A stretch of DNA of 5,168 bases from contig JAJRPH010000180.1 in assembly GCA_024280875.1 (NCBI GenBank), positions 1-5,168 on the forward strand, read 5' to 3'. This DNA comes from Deltaproteobacteria bacterium (lineage in GTDB: Bacteria; Desulfobacterota; Desulfobacteria; Desulfobacterales; Desulfosalsimonadaceae). Under the pieces are notes generated by a model. That model had not been told where the DNA came from. It saw only the letters and a list, made by a program, of their open reading frames with translations, and did no database searches. Positions 1 through 5,168 of the stretch are shown here, in pieces. The position numbers and the translations under genes are program-made. Numbering within the stretch: the stretch's first letter is position 1; the number at the start of each line of letters is the position of its first letter.

Positions 1-377
1 ATAAAAGCACAAACCCGAATGCTTTTAGGATTAAACAATTCCAAATGTTTAATAAATTTTGTCATGGTCAAACCGGTATCAATGATATCTTCCACAACCA
101 AAACATCCTTACCCTTTAATTCAGAAGAGATATCACTTCGCAGATGAATGACACCGGATGACGAATCACTTTTTCCGTAACTCGAAAATTGAATAAAGTC
201 AATCTCAACCGGAATCGTTAAACGTCTTGCAAGATCTCCTAAAAAGATAAATGCGCCTTTGAGAACACCGATTAAAATTAGTTGTTTGTCCTTATAATCC
301 TCAGAAATTTTTTGCGCGATTGAACCGATTAACTGGTCAATTTCTTCTTCTGTAAGAATTGGTATTAATTCCGGCAT
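1..377 (-). CDS. hpt: Hypoxanthine phosphoribosyltransferase, C-terminal part missing at window edge
   Basis: Purine salvage enzyme of the cytoplasm that joins hypoxanthine (often also guanine) to PRPP, giving IMP or GMP and pyrophosphate. I translated 125 residues by hand. They show the family order: the LKG pyrophosphate-binding loop at residues 39-41 within VLKGAFIF, the flexible-loop SSYG at 65-68, and the PRPP-binding signature VVEDIIDTGLTM at 94-105 with its paired acidic residues E96-D97. Family members are about 180 residues, so roughly the last third, with the base-contacting segment, lies beyond the left edge. I chose the ATG at 377 because PELIPILTEEEI fits the usual N-terminus. 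No Shine-Dalgarno precedes it, however, and an in-frame GTG at 392 with a weak AGAAAAG upstream would add five residues. The gene looks AT-richer than mnmG. Family assignment is firm; start and substrate range are less so. Confidence 0.94.
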   Translation of the reverse strand, partial: MPELIPILTEEEIDQLIGSIAQKISEDYKDKQLILIGVLKGAFIFLGDLARRLTIPVEIDFIQFSSYGKSDSSSGVIHLRSDISSELKGKDVLVVEDIIDTGLTMTKFIKHLELFNPKSIRVCAF

Positions 378-431
378 ATTTTTTTTAATCACTGCGTACT
401 TTTCTTTAATGGTTCAAAAATACACCTATTG

Positions 432-485
432 AAGATAAAACCTGAACAAAAAGAGCCTCTATTTTTATCTTTCGCTCATTGCGAA
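432..485. repeat. Paired hairpins just upstream of hpt
   Basis: AAGATAAAA at 432-440 is perfectly complementary to TTTTATCTT at 463-471 (9 of 9), with a 22-base loop. Next to it, TTCGC at 471-475 pairs with GCGAA at 481-485 around a 5-base loop; the two stems share base 471. They lie 55-108 bases upstream of the hpt ATG. If hpt transcription begins further upstream, they would be part of its 5' leader. The loop of the first stem contains TGAACAAAAA, the left arm of a larger inverted repeat, so the two structures cannot form fully at the same time. The pairing is read from the sequence; any regulatory role is only a possibility. Confidence 0.4.
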
Positions 486-586
486 GATGGCACAACGACA
501 AGCAATCTCACTAAAGCCAAGGGATTACTCCGCCGTTCATTCCTCTCTCCTCGTAATAACTACGTGAATTTAGGATTTTTTGTTCA
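443..586. repeat. Nested palindromic repeat block, REP/MITE-like
   Basis: The outer arms TGAACAAAAA (443-452) and TTTTTGTTCA (577-586) are perfect inverted repeats of 10 bases enclosing 124 bases. Inside is a second, degenerate inverted repeat of about 88 bases. Its left arm (474-509) carries TCATTGCGA, AACGAC and GCAATCTC. Its right arm (about 521-560), reverse-complemented, carries TTATTACGA, AACGGC and GTAATCCC in the same order. The TCATTGCGA to GCAATCTC pattern resembles a palindromic repeat I recall from many bacterial genomes, so this is probably an old, decayed copy. No transposase frame is present. Element boundaries are uncertain, and the inner and outer repeats may have separate origins. 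Confidence 0.5.
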
Positions 587-610
587 ATCGCTGTAGTATC
601 TCCTCTCTCC
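541..610. repeat. 10-bp direct repeat TCCTCTCTCC
   Basis: TCCTCTCTCC occurs at 541-550 and again at 601-610, exactly 60 bases apart in the same orientation. The first copy lies in the right arm of the nested palindrome and the second just outside it. It is a pyrimidine-rich, low-complexity motif, so chance or a small local duplication are both possible. No further copy was seen nearby. Confidence 0.35.
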
Positions 611-766
611 CCTGAGAAATGATCCACAAACGCATTAATAACAGAACCCTTATATATTGAACCTATGCTTTTGTCAATAAATTTACTGGATTCCTGAGAT
701 CGATAATTTTAAATCGGATCAAATAAATTTTTTTGGTCTATATCACTTTGTCCCGGTTTTATCTAT

Positions 767-891
767 CAGGCTGTTCAAAAACTATTGCGCTTGTCAATTC
801 GGCTCAAAGTGCTCATTTACAAGAGAAAACTCTGCTTTTTCGCCGAATTTTGCCTTGTCTTGACTGCGCTCTGACGTTTTTCAACAACCTG
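767..891. mobile_element. 125-bp palindromic MITE-like element with possible CTAT duplication
   Basis: The ends CAGGCTGTTCAAAAA (767-781) and TTTTTCAACAACCTG (877-891) are inverted repeats matching at 13 of 15 positions. Inside them a second perfect inverted repeat, AATTCGGC (796-803) with GCCGAATT (842-849), frames a 38-base centre. CTAT lies immediately outside both ends (763-766 and 892-895), as expected of a 4-bp target-site duplication. The element carries no plausible coding sequence, so if mobile it would depend on a transposase encoded elsewhere. The end sequence and the AATTCGGC core resemble repeats I associate with Desulfobacterota chromosomes, which is recollection rather than a search result. 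A transcribed palindromic repeat with no mobility is the main alternative. Confidence 0.55.
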
Positions 892-1054
892 CTATATTAT
901 GATTTTAATATATTCCTTCTTAGACATAAAAATCCCGGTACGCTGAAAAAAGGGTTATCAATTAAAGATTGATGATCTTGTAAAAAGCCATATCCGGAAG
1001 GCAAAAAAAACTCCAAATTCAATATAGTGCACATTTTAAGAATTATATCTACAT

Positions 1055-1094
1055 AAAAAAGGCCGGCAGTCAGAATCAGATCTGACTGTCGGCC
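1055..1094 (-). terminator. Rho-independent terminator of the DnaJ-like gene
   Basis: The 14-base arms at 1061-1074 and 1081-1094 flank a 6-base loop. They are complementary except at one position, a G-U wobble when read on the plus strand and an A-C mismatch when read on the minus strand. Read in the direction of the DnaJ-like gene, the GC-rich stem is followed by six U residues (plus-strand A at 1055-1060), about 55 bases after the stop codon. On the plus strand it is followed only by UUUAUA, so it is mainly a minus-strand terminator that could also act the other way. Confidence 0.85.
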
Positions 1095-1148
1095 TTTATA
1101 GGCTGTTGAAAGCTTCAGGAATGACGCCTGAACGTCTTTTATAATACC

Positions 1149-2084
1149 CTATAATCCTTCCGTGGCAAGACTTTCAATGATTTGTTTTTGTTTTTTATTC
1201 AATTTCTTTGGCATGGCCACCTGAATCTCGACATACAAATCCCCCTTGCCGCTTCCTTTCATGTGGGGAATGCCGTTTCCTGCAAGTCGCATCTTGCTTT
1301 TATGCTTTATTCCCGGCGGAATTTTTAAGCTGAGCTGCTTTCCGTTCAACGTCGGAACCTGAATCTGTGTACCGAGCAAAGCGTCGGTTAGCTTTATTTC
1401 CCTGTTTAAATACAAATCAAAATCCTTAAGTTTAAAATTGGGATCATCAATAATTTTGGATTTTATGTAAAGATCTCCAGCTGGCCCGCCATATGGGCTT
1501 GGCTGCCCGCGCCCGGCTATGCGCAATTTTTTACCCGTGATCATTCCTTTGGGTATTTTAACGGTTATTGTTTCCGTGCCGCCTGAAGGATTCTGGAATG
1601 ACAGGTTTTTTGATGTTCCGGTGGCGATATCGGAAAGTGTGAGAGAAATTTCATATTCCAGATCCGAGCCTTTAACCGGGGCTGCCTGCTGCTGTCTTCC
1701 GCCGCCGAAGTTAAATATGGATTCGGGGTTAACCGAAAATCGTTTTCCGCCGCCGCCCATCTTTCTACCGCCGGAAAAAGATGCTCCACCAAAACCGAAT
1801 TCCCTTAAAATATCCTCTATGTTGGAACCCCTGAAAATATCTTCCTGAGAAAAATGCTGTTGAAAGCCATCGGAACCATAAGTATCATATTTTTTACGCT
1901 TTTCCGCATCACTTAAAACAGCATAGGCTTCGCTGATCTCTTTAAATTTTTCCTCTTTTGCCTTGTCTCCAGATGCGTGGTCAGGGTGATATTTCAATGC
2001 CCGCTTTCTATATGCTTTTTTAATATCACCAGCGCTTGCACCTTTGCTAACGCCAAGACTTTTATAATAATCTTTTTGGGCCAT
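1149..2084 (-). CDS. DnaJ-family co-chaperone without zinc finger (class B, CbpA-like)
   Basis: A 311-residue J-domain protein expected to stimulate the ATPase of a DnaK-type Hsp70 and hand it unfolded clients in the cytoplasm. The J domain spans about residues 5-70, with the HPD triad essential for Hsp70 stimulation at 33-35, preceded by the basic helix KKAYRKRALKY. A Gly/Phe-rich linker follows (about 71-135, with FGFGG and NFGGG runs), then two beta-rich substrate-binding domains, CTD I (about 139-208) and CTD II (about 212-293). The four CxxCxGxG repeats of true DnaJ are absent, and the length matches E. coli CbpA (about 306), so this is a class B J-protein. The ATG at 2084 has AGGGA about 10 bases upstream. 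It lies 141 bp after mnmG with its own candidate promoter and ends before a strong terminator. No dnaK or grpE is in view, so orthology to CbpA is inferred from architecture only. Confidence 0.93.
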   Translation of the reverse strand: MAQKDYYKSLGVSKGASAGDIKKAYRKRALKYHPDHASGDKAKEEKFKEISEAYAVLSDAEKRKKYDTYGSDGFQQHFSQEDIFRGSNIEDILREFGFGGASFSGGRKMGGGGKRFSVNPESIFNFGGGRQQQAAPVKGSDLEYEISLTLSDIATGTSKNLSFQNPSGGTETITVKIPKGMITGKKLRIAGRGQPSPYGGPAGDLYIKSKIIDDPNFKLKDFDLYLNREIKLTDALLGTQIQVPTLNGKQLSLKIPPGIKHKSKMRLAGNGIPHMKGSGKGDLYVEIQVAMPKKLNKKQKQIIESLATEGL

Positions 2085-2152
2085 TTTATCGAGTCCCTGT
2101 CTTCTTTCCTTAATTTAAAATCTTTCCTAAACCACCTGATTAATACTTTAAA

Positions 2153-2180
2153 AAAATAAGACGAATTTCGGAAATGTCAA
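2153..2180 (-). promoter_or_regulatory. Candidate sigma-70 promoter of the DnaJ-like gene
   Basis: On the minus strand a perfect -35 TTGACA (plus positions 2175-2180) is followed after 16 bases by TATTTT (2153-2158), which matches 4 of 6 of the -10 consensus. The predicted start would be near 2146, giving a leader of about 60 bases before the ATG at 2084. The site lies wholly in the gap after mnmG, so the J-protein gene could be transcribed independently. No CIRCE inverted repeat or clear sigma-32 type site was seen. Confidence 0.45.
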
Positions 2181-2185
2181 GAATC

Positions 2186-2211
2186 ATACCGGATTAAGCG
2201 CTTATCGGTAT
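2186..2211 (-). terminator. Weak stem-loop after mnmG, possible terminator
   Basis: ATACCG at 2186-2191 pairs with CGGTAT at 2206-2211, and the stem continues through AT and AAGC/GCTT with single-base bulges, giving a near-perfect 26-bp palindrome. It begins 15 bases after the mnmG stop codon on the minus strand. It is not followed by a uridine run, so termination there would be partial or factor-dependent. It could instead be an operator or an RNA-stabilising 3' end. It sits directly upstream of the candidate -35 of the DnaJ-like gene. Confidence 0.35.
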
Positions 2212-2225
2212 CTTAAAAGATCGAA

Positions 2226-4100
2226 TTAAAGACCGGACCTGGCTTTTAGTGCGATCATCAAAATAGAAAGGGCCACCGGGGTCATTCCGTCAATCCGGGA
2301 TGCCTGCCCCAGCGACTGCGGGCGGACCATCGACAATTTTCCCTTCAATTCATTGGATAACCCGTGAAGTGCCAGAAAATCGAAATGTTCCGGTATTTTT
2401 TTATCCTCAAGGTCCTTGAACTTTTTTATTTCCTTTAACTGCTTTTGAATATATCCTTCGTATTTTACTTCAATCTCTACTTGTCGAACCACCCGCTTGA
2501 CCAAAAGCGCATCCGCCGGCGAAAAAGTGTTCACCAGTTCATAATCCAGCTCACTCCGCTTGAGCAACTGATCCAGATGTACTCCATTATCAATGGGTTG
2601 GGAATCATGATCCTTCAAATAACTATTCACTTCCGGGACGGGTTTGACCACCACCTTCCGGACCCGGCTGATCTCATCATAAATCTGTTTTCGGCGTTCT
2701 TTAACATCTTTGACAGTATCCGCATCGACCAGGCCAAGATCATGACCAATTTCCGTTAACCGAAGGTCTGCATTGTCTTCCCGAAGCATCAGCCGGTATT
2801 CCGCCCGTGACGTAAACATCCGGTACGGTTCAATGGTTCCACGCGTGACCAGATCATCCACCATCACCCCCAGATACGCTTGGGATCGACCCAGCGAAAA
2901 CGCCGGACGCTCCTGAACCCGGCACGCCGCATTGATGCCAGCCCACAATCCTTGGGCGGCCGCTTCCTCGTAGCCGGACGTGCCATTGATCTGTCCGGCC
3001 ATGTATAGCCCGGTTATTTTTTTTGTTTCCAGTTTTGGCGAAAGATGCACCGGATTCACATAATCATATTCAATGGCGTACGCCGGCCTCATGATTTCCG
3101 CAAACTCAAGCCCTTCCACGGAATGAACCATTTCCAGCTGGATTTCCATGGGCAGACTGTTGCCAAGACCGCTGGCATAAATTTCATCCGTATCAATCCC
3201 TTCAGGTTCAAGAATCAACTGATGACTGTCCCGGTGCGGAAACTTCATTACTTTGTCTTCAAACGACGGACAGTATCGTGCCGATGTACCGGTTATCTGC
3301 CCGCTGTAAAGCGCGGATAATTTGATATTTTTCTGCACAATCTCAATAGTATTTTTCTCAATACGGCCGATATAGCTGGGCTGCTGAGGCATCTCAAACC
3401 CTTGAGAAGAAAAGGAAAACGGTTCTGCCGGAAGGTCGCCGTCCTGGCGGGACATTTTTGAAAAATCAATACTTGCACGATGCAGTCTAGGCGGTGTGCC
3501 GGTTTTCAACCGGCCCAGAGTAAACCCCAGCTTTCTCAGGCTTTCAGCAAGGGAATACGACGCAAATTCCCCGGCTCGGCCCGCTTTAAAAGACCTTGAC
3601 CCAATATGAACCCGGCCGCTTAAAAAGGTGCCGGTTGCCAGGACCACTGTTTTTGCCTCAAACCCGTAACCCGTGTAATCCATGATACCTACGACCCTGC
3701 TGTCCTCCACCACCAGTTCATCCACCCGAGCCTGCTTCACATCCAGATTAGGCGTTTGTTCAATCACTGATTTCATAACCATGTGGTAACGGTTTTTATC
3801 ATTCTGGGTTCGGGAGGACTGGACCGCCGGACCTTTTTTAGTATTTAACTTGCGAAAATGAATAGCGGTTTTATCCGTTACTTTTGCCATCTCTCCGCCT
3901 AACGCATCGATCTCCTTGACCAGTTGTCCCTTTGCCATTCCGCCGATCGACGGACTACACGGCATGGCCGCTATTTTATCAAGATCAATTGCCAGCAGCA
4001 GAACTCTACAGCCCATTCTGGCAGCCGCCAGCGCCGCTTCACACCCGGCGTGACCGGCCCCAACAACAATGACATCATATTTTGTTGGATAAACAGACAT
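2226..4100 (-). CDS. mnmG: tRNA uridine-5-carboxymethylaminomethyl(34) synthesis enzyme MnmG (GidA)
   Basis: FAD-dependent enzyme that works with the GTPase MnmE to install the carboxymethylaminomethyl (or aminomethyl) group on uridine 34 of tRNAs reading two-codon boxes ending in A or G. It uses methylene-tetrahydrofolate and glycine or ammonium. The 624 residues compare with 629 in E. coli, so it is complete. The FAD-binding GAGHAG is at 14-19, followed by E21. The conserved PCSPSIGG segment has C48, and RYCPS has the catalytic C277, the same number as in E. coli. A second flavin-binding stretch, YMAGQINGTSGYEEAAAQG, starts at about 366. The C-terminal GQASRI signature (598-603) lies in the helical domain that contacts MnmE. 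The ATG at 4100 keeps the usual short N-terminus, but its Shine-Dalgarno is weak (GAAAG about 9 bases upstream). Neither mnmE nor the frequent neighbour rsmG is in the window. Confidence 0.98.
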   Translation of the reverse strand: MSVYPTKYDVIVVGAGHAGCEAALAAARMGCRVLLLAIDLDKIAAMPCSPSIGGMAKGQLVKEIDALGGEMAKVTDKTAIHFRKLNTKKGPAVQSSRTQNDKNRYHMVMKSVIEQTPNLDVKQARVDELVVEDSRVVGIMDYTGYGFEAKTVVLATGTFLSGRVHIGSRSFKAGRAGEFASYSLAESLRKLGFTLGRLKTGTPPRLHRASIDFSKMSRQDGDLPAEPFSFSSQGFEMPQQPSYIGRIEKNTIEIVQKNIKLSALYSGQITGTSARYCPSFEDKVMKFPHRDSHQLILEPEGIDTDEIYASGLGNSLPMEIQLEMVHSVEGLEFAEIMRPAYAIEYDYVNPVHLSPKLETKKITGLYMAGQINGTSGYEEAAAQGLWAGINAACRVQERPAFSLGRSQAYLGVMVDDLVTRGTIEPYRMFTSRAEYRLMLREDNADLRLTEIGHDLGLVDADTVKDVKERRKQIYDEISRVRKVVVKPVPEVNSYLKDHDSQPIDNGVHLDQLLKRSELDYELVNTFSPADALLVKRVVRQVEIEVKYEGYIQKQLKEIKKFKDLEDKKIPEHFDFLALHGLSNELKGKLSMVRPQSLGQASRIDGMTPVALSILMIALKARSGL

Positions 4101-4144
4101 ATATCTATACTTTCAAACTTAATAAACCTGTAAAAATCAGATTT

Positions 4145-4271
4145 AGATGGCAAAGAAAAAAGCTTCAAATGCAAGGCGCACAAATTCTGAGGAATGAGGC
4201 GTAGCTCGCCTACTCCGCAGAGACGAGGAATGCCGTGCAACACAGAATTTGAACTTTTTAAGAAGCCATCT
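4145..4271. mobile_element. 127-bp palindromic repeat in the mnmG/radical SAM divergent spacer
   Basis: The ends AGATGGC (4145-4151) and GCCATCT (4265-4271) are perfect inverted repeats. Complementarity continues inwards with TTCAAAT (4164-4170) and ATTTGAA (4247-4253). A competing perfect pair is AAATTCTG (4182-4189) with CAGAATTT (4243-4250). The centre has a hairpin AGGCG/CGCCT (4197-4201 and 4207-4211), and GAGGAATG is repeated directly at 4189-4196 and 4225-4232. No coding frame is credible. The pattern resembles short intergenic repeats I associate with Desulfobacteraceae genomes; this is recollection, not a search. No clear target-site duplication is visible. It could be a non-autonomous mobile element or a REP-like palindrome. 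Confidence 0.55.
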
Positions 4272-4290
4272 TGTAATCATTGCGATAAGC

Positions 4291-4309
4291 GCCATACCTA
4301 TGATATGGC
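4291..4309. repeat. Small inverted repeat upstream of the radical SAM gene
   Basis: GCCATA (4291-4296) pairs perfectly with TATGGC (4304-4309) around 7 bases, and GGCATACC (4307-4314) nearly repeats GCCATACC (4291-4298). It lies about 80 bases before the radical SAM start codon and about 190 bases before mnmG. It could be a regulator-binding site or part of a leader hairpin. Nothing in the sequence identifies a binding protein, and a chance palindrome is possible. Confidence 0.3.
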
Positions 4310-4386
4310 ATACCAGAAAATGCAAGAAATTTAAAACCTGAATTCATATCTTTTCCACATGGATTAATCAATACCTATACGCGATT

Positions 4387-5168
4387 ATGAAAAACAGATT
4401 TTACGATTTAAATACTTATTTTAAAGACATTTTCGGACACCGGGTGCATAAAATCACCGTTGATGCGGGAATGTCCTGCCCCAACCGGGACGGAACTCTT
4501 TCCACAGACGGATGCATTTACTGTAACCAAAGCGGATCCGGAACCGGTTTTTTTCAAAAAGGTATATCCGTTAGCGATCAGATCTTAAACGCCAGAAAAT
4601 ATGTCATAAAGCGCTATAAAGCCAAAAAATTCATTGCCTATTTTCAAGCATATACAAATACTTATGCGCCAATTGACCAGCTTAAACAACTCTATAATGA
4701 AGCTTTGGCCGTTGAAGACGTAGCCGGCCTTTCCATCGGCACCCGACCGGACTGCGTCAATGAGGAACTTCTGACACTTTTACAGGGGTATGCGCAAAAC
4801 TATCTGATTTGGATAGAATACGGCCTTCAGTCCATCCATGACAAAACGCTTTGCCTAATCAACCGGGGCCATGACTTTAACGCCTTTCAAAAAGCGATTT
4901 CAGCCACGCAAAACAGGGGCATCAACATCTGCGCCCATGTAATCCTCGGCCTTCCCGGTGAATCCAAAAAGCAAATGATTGAAACCGCAAAAATCCTATC
5001 TCAAATGGGGATTGACGGGTTAAAATTTCATATGCTGTATGTGATCAAAGGGACAAAAATGGAAGCCATGTTTGCTCAGGGAGCATACACATGCATGACC
5101 CAGGAAGACTATGTTGATATTTTGTGCGAATTTCTGACATATATTCCTGAAAACATGGTGATTCAGCG
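4387..5168 (+). CDS. TIGR01212/YhcC-type radical SAM protein, C-terminus missing at window edge
   Basis: I translated 260 residues by hand. The cysteines are C31, C43 and C46, a C-x11-C-x2-C arrangement in place of the classic C-x3-C-x2-C. They sit in the context SCPNRDGT followed by GCIYCN, characteristic of the YhcC (E. coli) and YtqA (B. subtilis) family; they should bind the [4Fe-4S] cluster that cleaves S-adenosylmethionine. Further family motifs are YFQAYTNTYAP (85-95), LSIGTRPDC (115-123), IEYGLQS (143-149), INRGHD (158-163) and HVILGLPGES (184-193). The reaction is not established to my knowledge; the family is usually described as Elp3-like radical SAM. Relatives are about 300 residues, so only a short tail should be missing. 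The ATG at 4387 matches the family's N-terminus (RFYDLNTYFKDIFG) but has no recognisable Shine-Dalgarno. It is transcribed divergently from mnmG. Confidence 0.93.
   Translation, partial: MKNRFYDLNTYFKDIFGHRVHKITVDAGMSCPNRDGTLSTDGCIYCNQSGSGTGFFQKGISVSDQILNARKYVIKRYKAKKFIAYFQAYTNTYAPIDQLKQLYNEALAVEDVAGLSIGTRPDCVNEELLTLLQGYAQNYLIWIEYGLQSIHDKTLCLINRGHDFNAFQKAISATQNRGINICAHVILGLPGESKKQMIETAKILSQMGIDGLKFHMLYVIKGTKMEAMFAQGAYTCMTQEDYVDILCEFLTYIPENMVIQ

Larger units (their letters stand above)
378..1148. other. Gene-free, AT-rich spacer rich in palindromes
   Basis: This 771-bp stretch between hpt and the DnaJ-like gene holds no reading frame I believe. From left to right it contains small hairpins just upstream of hpt (432-485), a nested palindromic block (443-586), plain AT-rich DNA (about 611-762), a 125-bp palindromic element (767-891), an AT-only inverted repeat TATATTA/TAATATA (893-899 and 906-912), a small ATCAAT/ATTGAT hairpin (957-962 and 968-973), the terminator of the neighbouring gene (1061-1094), and a short piece resembling a repeat end (1100-1111). 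An hpt promoter should lie at the left end on the minus strand, but I could not pick one with a convincing -35 and -10 pair. Confidence 0.7.

Noticed and set aside
698..720. GATC-containing near-palindrome between the two repeat blocks
   Set aside because: The pairing is imperfect and short, and AT-rich sequence yields such matches by chance. It is not near any gene start.
733..972. 79-residue open frame on the plus strand
   Set aside because: It begins with TTG without a ribosome binding site, has no recognisable domain, and much of it is the translated palindromic repeat at 767-891.
378..1148. CRISPR array or tRNA gene in the long spacer
   Set aside because: No direct repeat of 25 bases or more with regular spacing, and no cloverleaf or T-arm consensus, was seen.
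1519..1848. Open frames antisense or out of frame to the DnaJ-like gene (also 1565-1792 and 1977-2159)
   Set aside because: They are shadows of the strongly supported J-protein gene, rich in proline or low-complexity residues, with no family resemblance.
2445..3478. Several open frames overlapping mnmG in other frames (2445-2759, 3045-3320, 3293-3478)
   Set aside because: mnmG is complete and conserved through these intervals, and the alternative products show no domain.
4104..4110. TATAGAT as a -10 box just before the mnmG ATG, implying leaderless mRNA
   Set aside because: The only -35-like match, TTTACA, is 19 bases away, and the motif may arise by chance in an AT-rich leader.
4140..4168. 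Possible mnmG promoter, TTGAAG then 17 bases then TAAATC on the minus strand
   Set aside because: The spacing is right, but the -10 matches only 3 of 6 consensus bases, too weak to call in AT-rich DNA.
3924..4325. Frames across the mnmG start and the upstream repeat (3924-4133, 3971-4243, 4143-4325)
   Set aside because: They cross the palindromic repeat or overlap mnmG in another frame, and their translations are cysteine- and leucine-rich with no recognisable motif.

Overview
The window is ordinary chromosomal housekeeping DNA from a bacterium. Four protein genes are supported: a 3'-truncated hypoxanthine phosphoribosyltransferase (minus strand), a zinc-finger-less DnaJ-family co-chaperone (minus), the tRNA wobble-uridine modification enzyme MnmG (minus), and a 3'-truncated YhcC/TIGR01212-type radical SAM protein (plus). 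The small palindromic intergenic repeats resemble ones I associate with anaerobic Desulfobacterota (Desulfobacteraceae-like sulfate reducers). Together with the moderate base composition and the radical SAM gene, this makes such an organism my best guess. It is inference; no gene here is diagnostic of the phylum.

Layout: 1-377 carries hpt, running off the left edge. 378-1148 has no convincing gene. It holds a nested palindromic block just upstream of hpt (443-586), a 125-bp palindromic element flanked by a possible 4-bp duplication (767-891), and a strong terminator hairpin (1061-1094) that closes the DnaJ-like gene. 1149-2084 is the DnaJ-like gene, with a candidate sigma-70 promoter in the 141-bp gap before it. 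2226-4100 is a complete mnmG. 4101-4386 is the divergent spacer between mnmG and the radical SAM gene, and nearly half of it is a second palindromic repeat (4145-4271) with alternative folds. 4387-5168 is the radical SAM gene, running off the right edge.

The genes do not form one pathway. Hpt does purine salvage, the J-protein serves Hsp70 folding, MnmG modifies tRNA together with MnmE (not in the window), and the role of the radical SAM protein is unknown. mnmG and the J-protein gene could be co-transcribed, but a candidate promoter and a stem-loop in the gap between them suggest at least partly separate transcription. I found no CRISPR array, tRNA or rRNA gene, transposase, phage gene or novel multi-gene system. 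The most interesting content is the set of palindromic, probably non-autonomous, repeats in the spacers.
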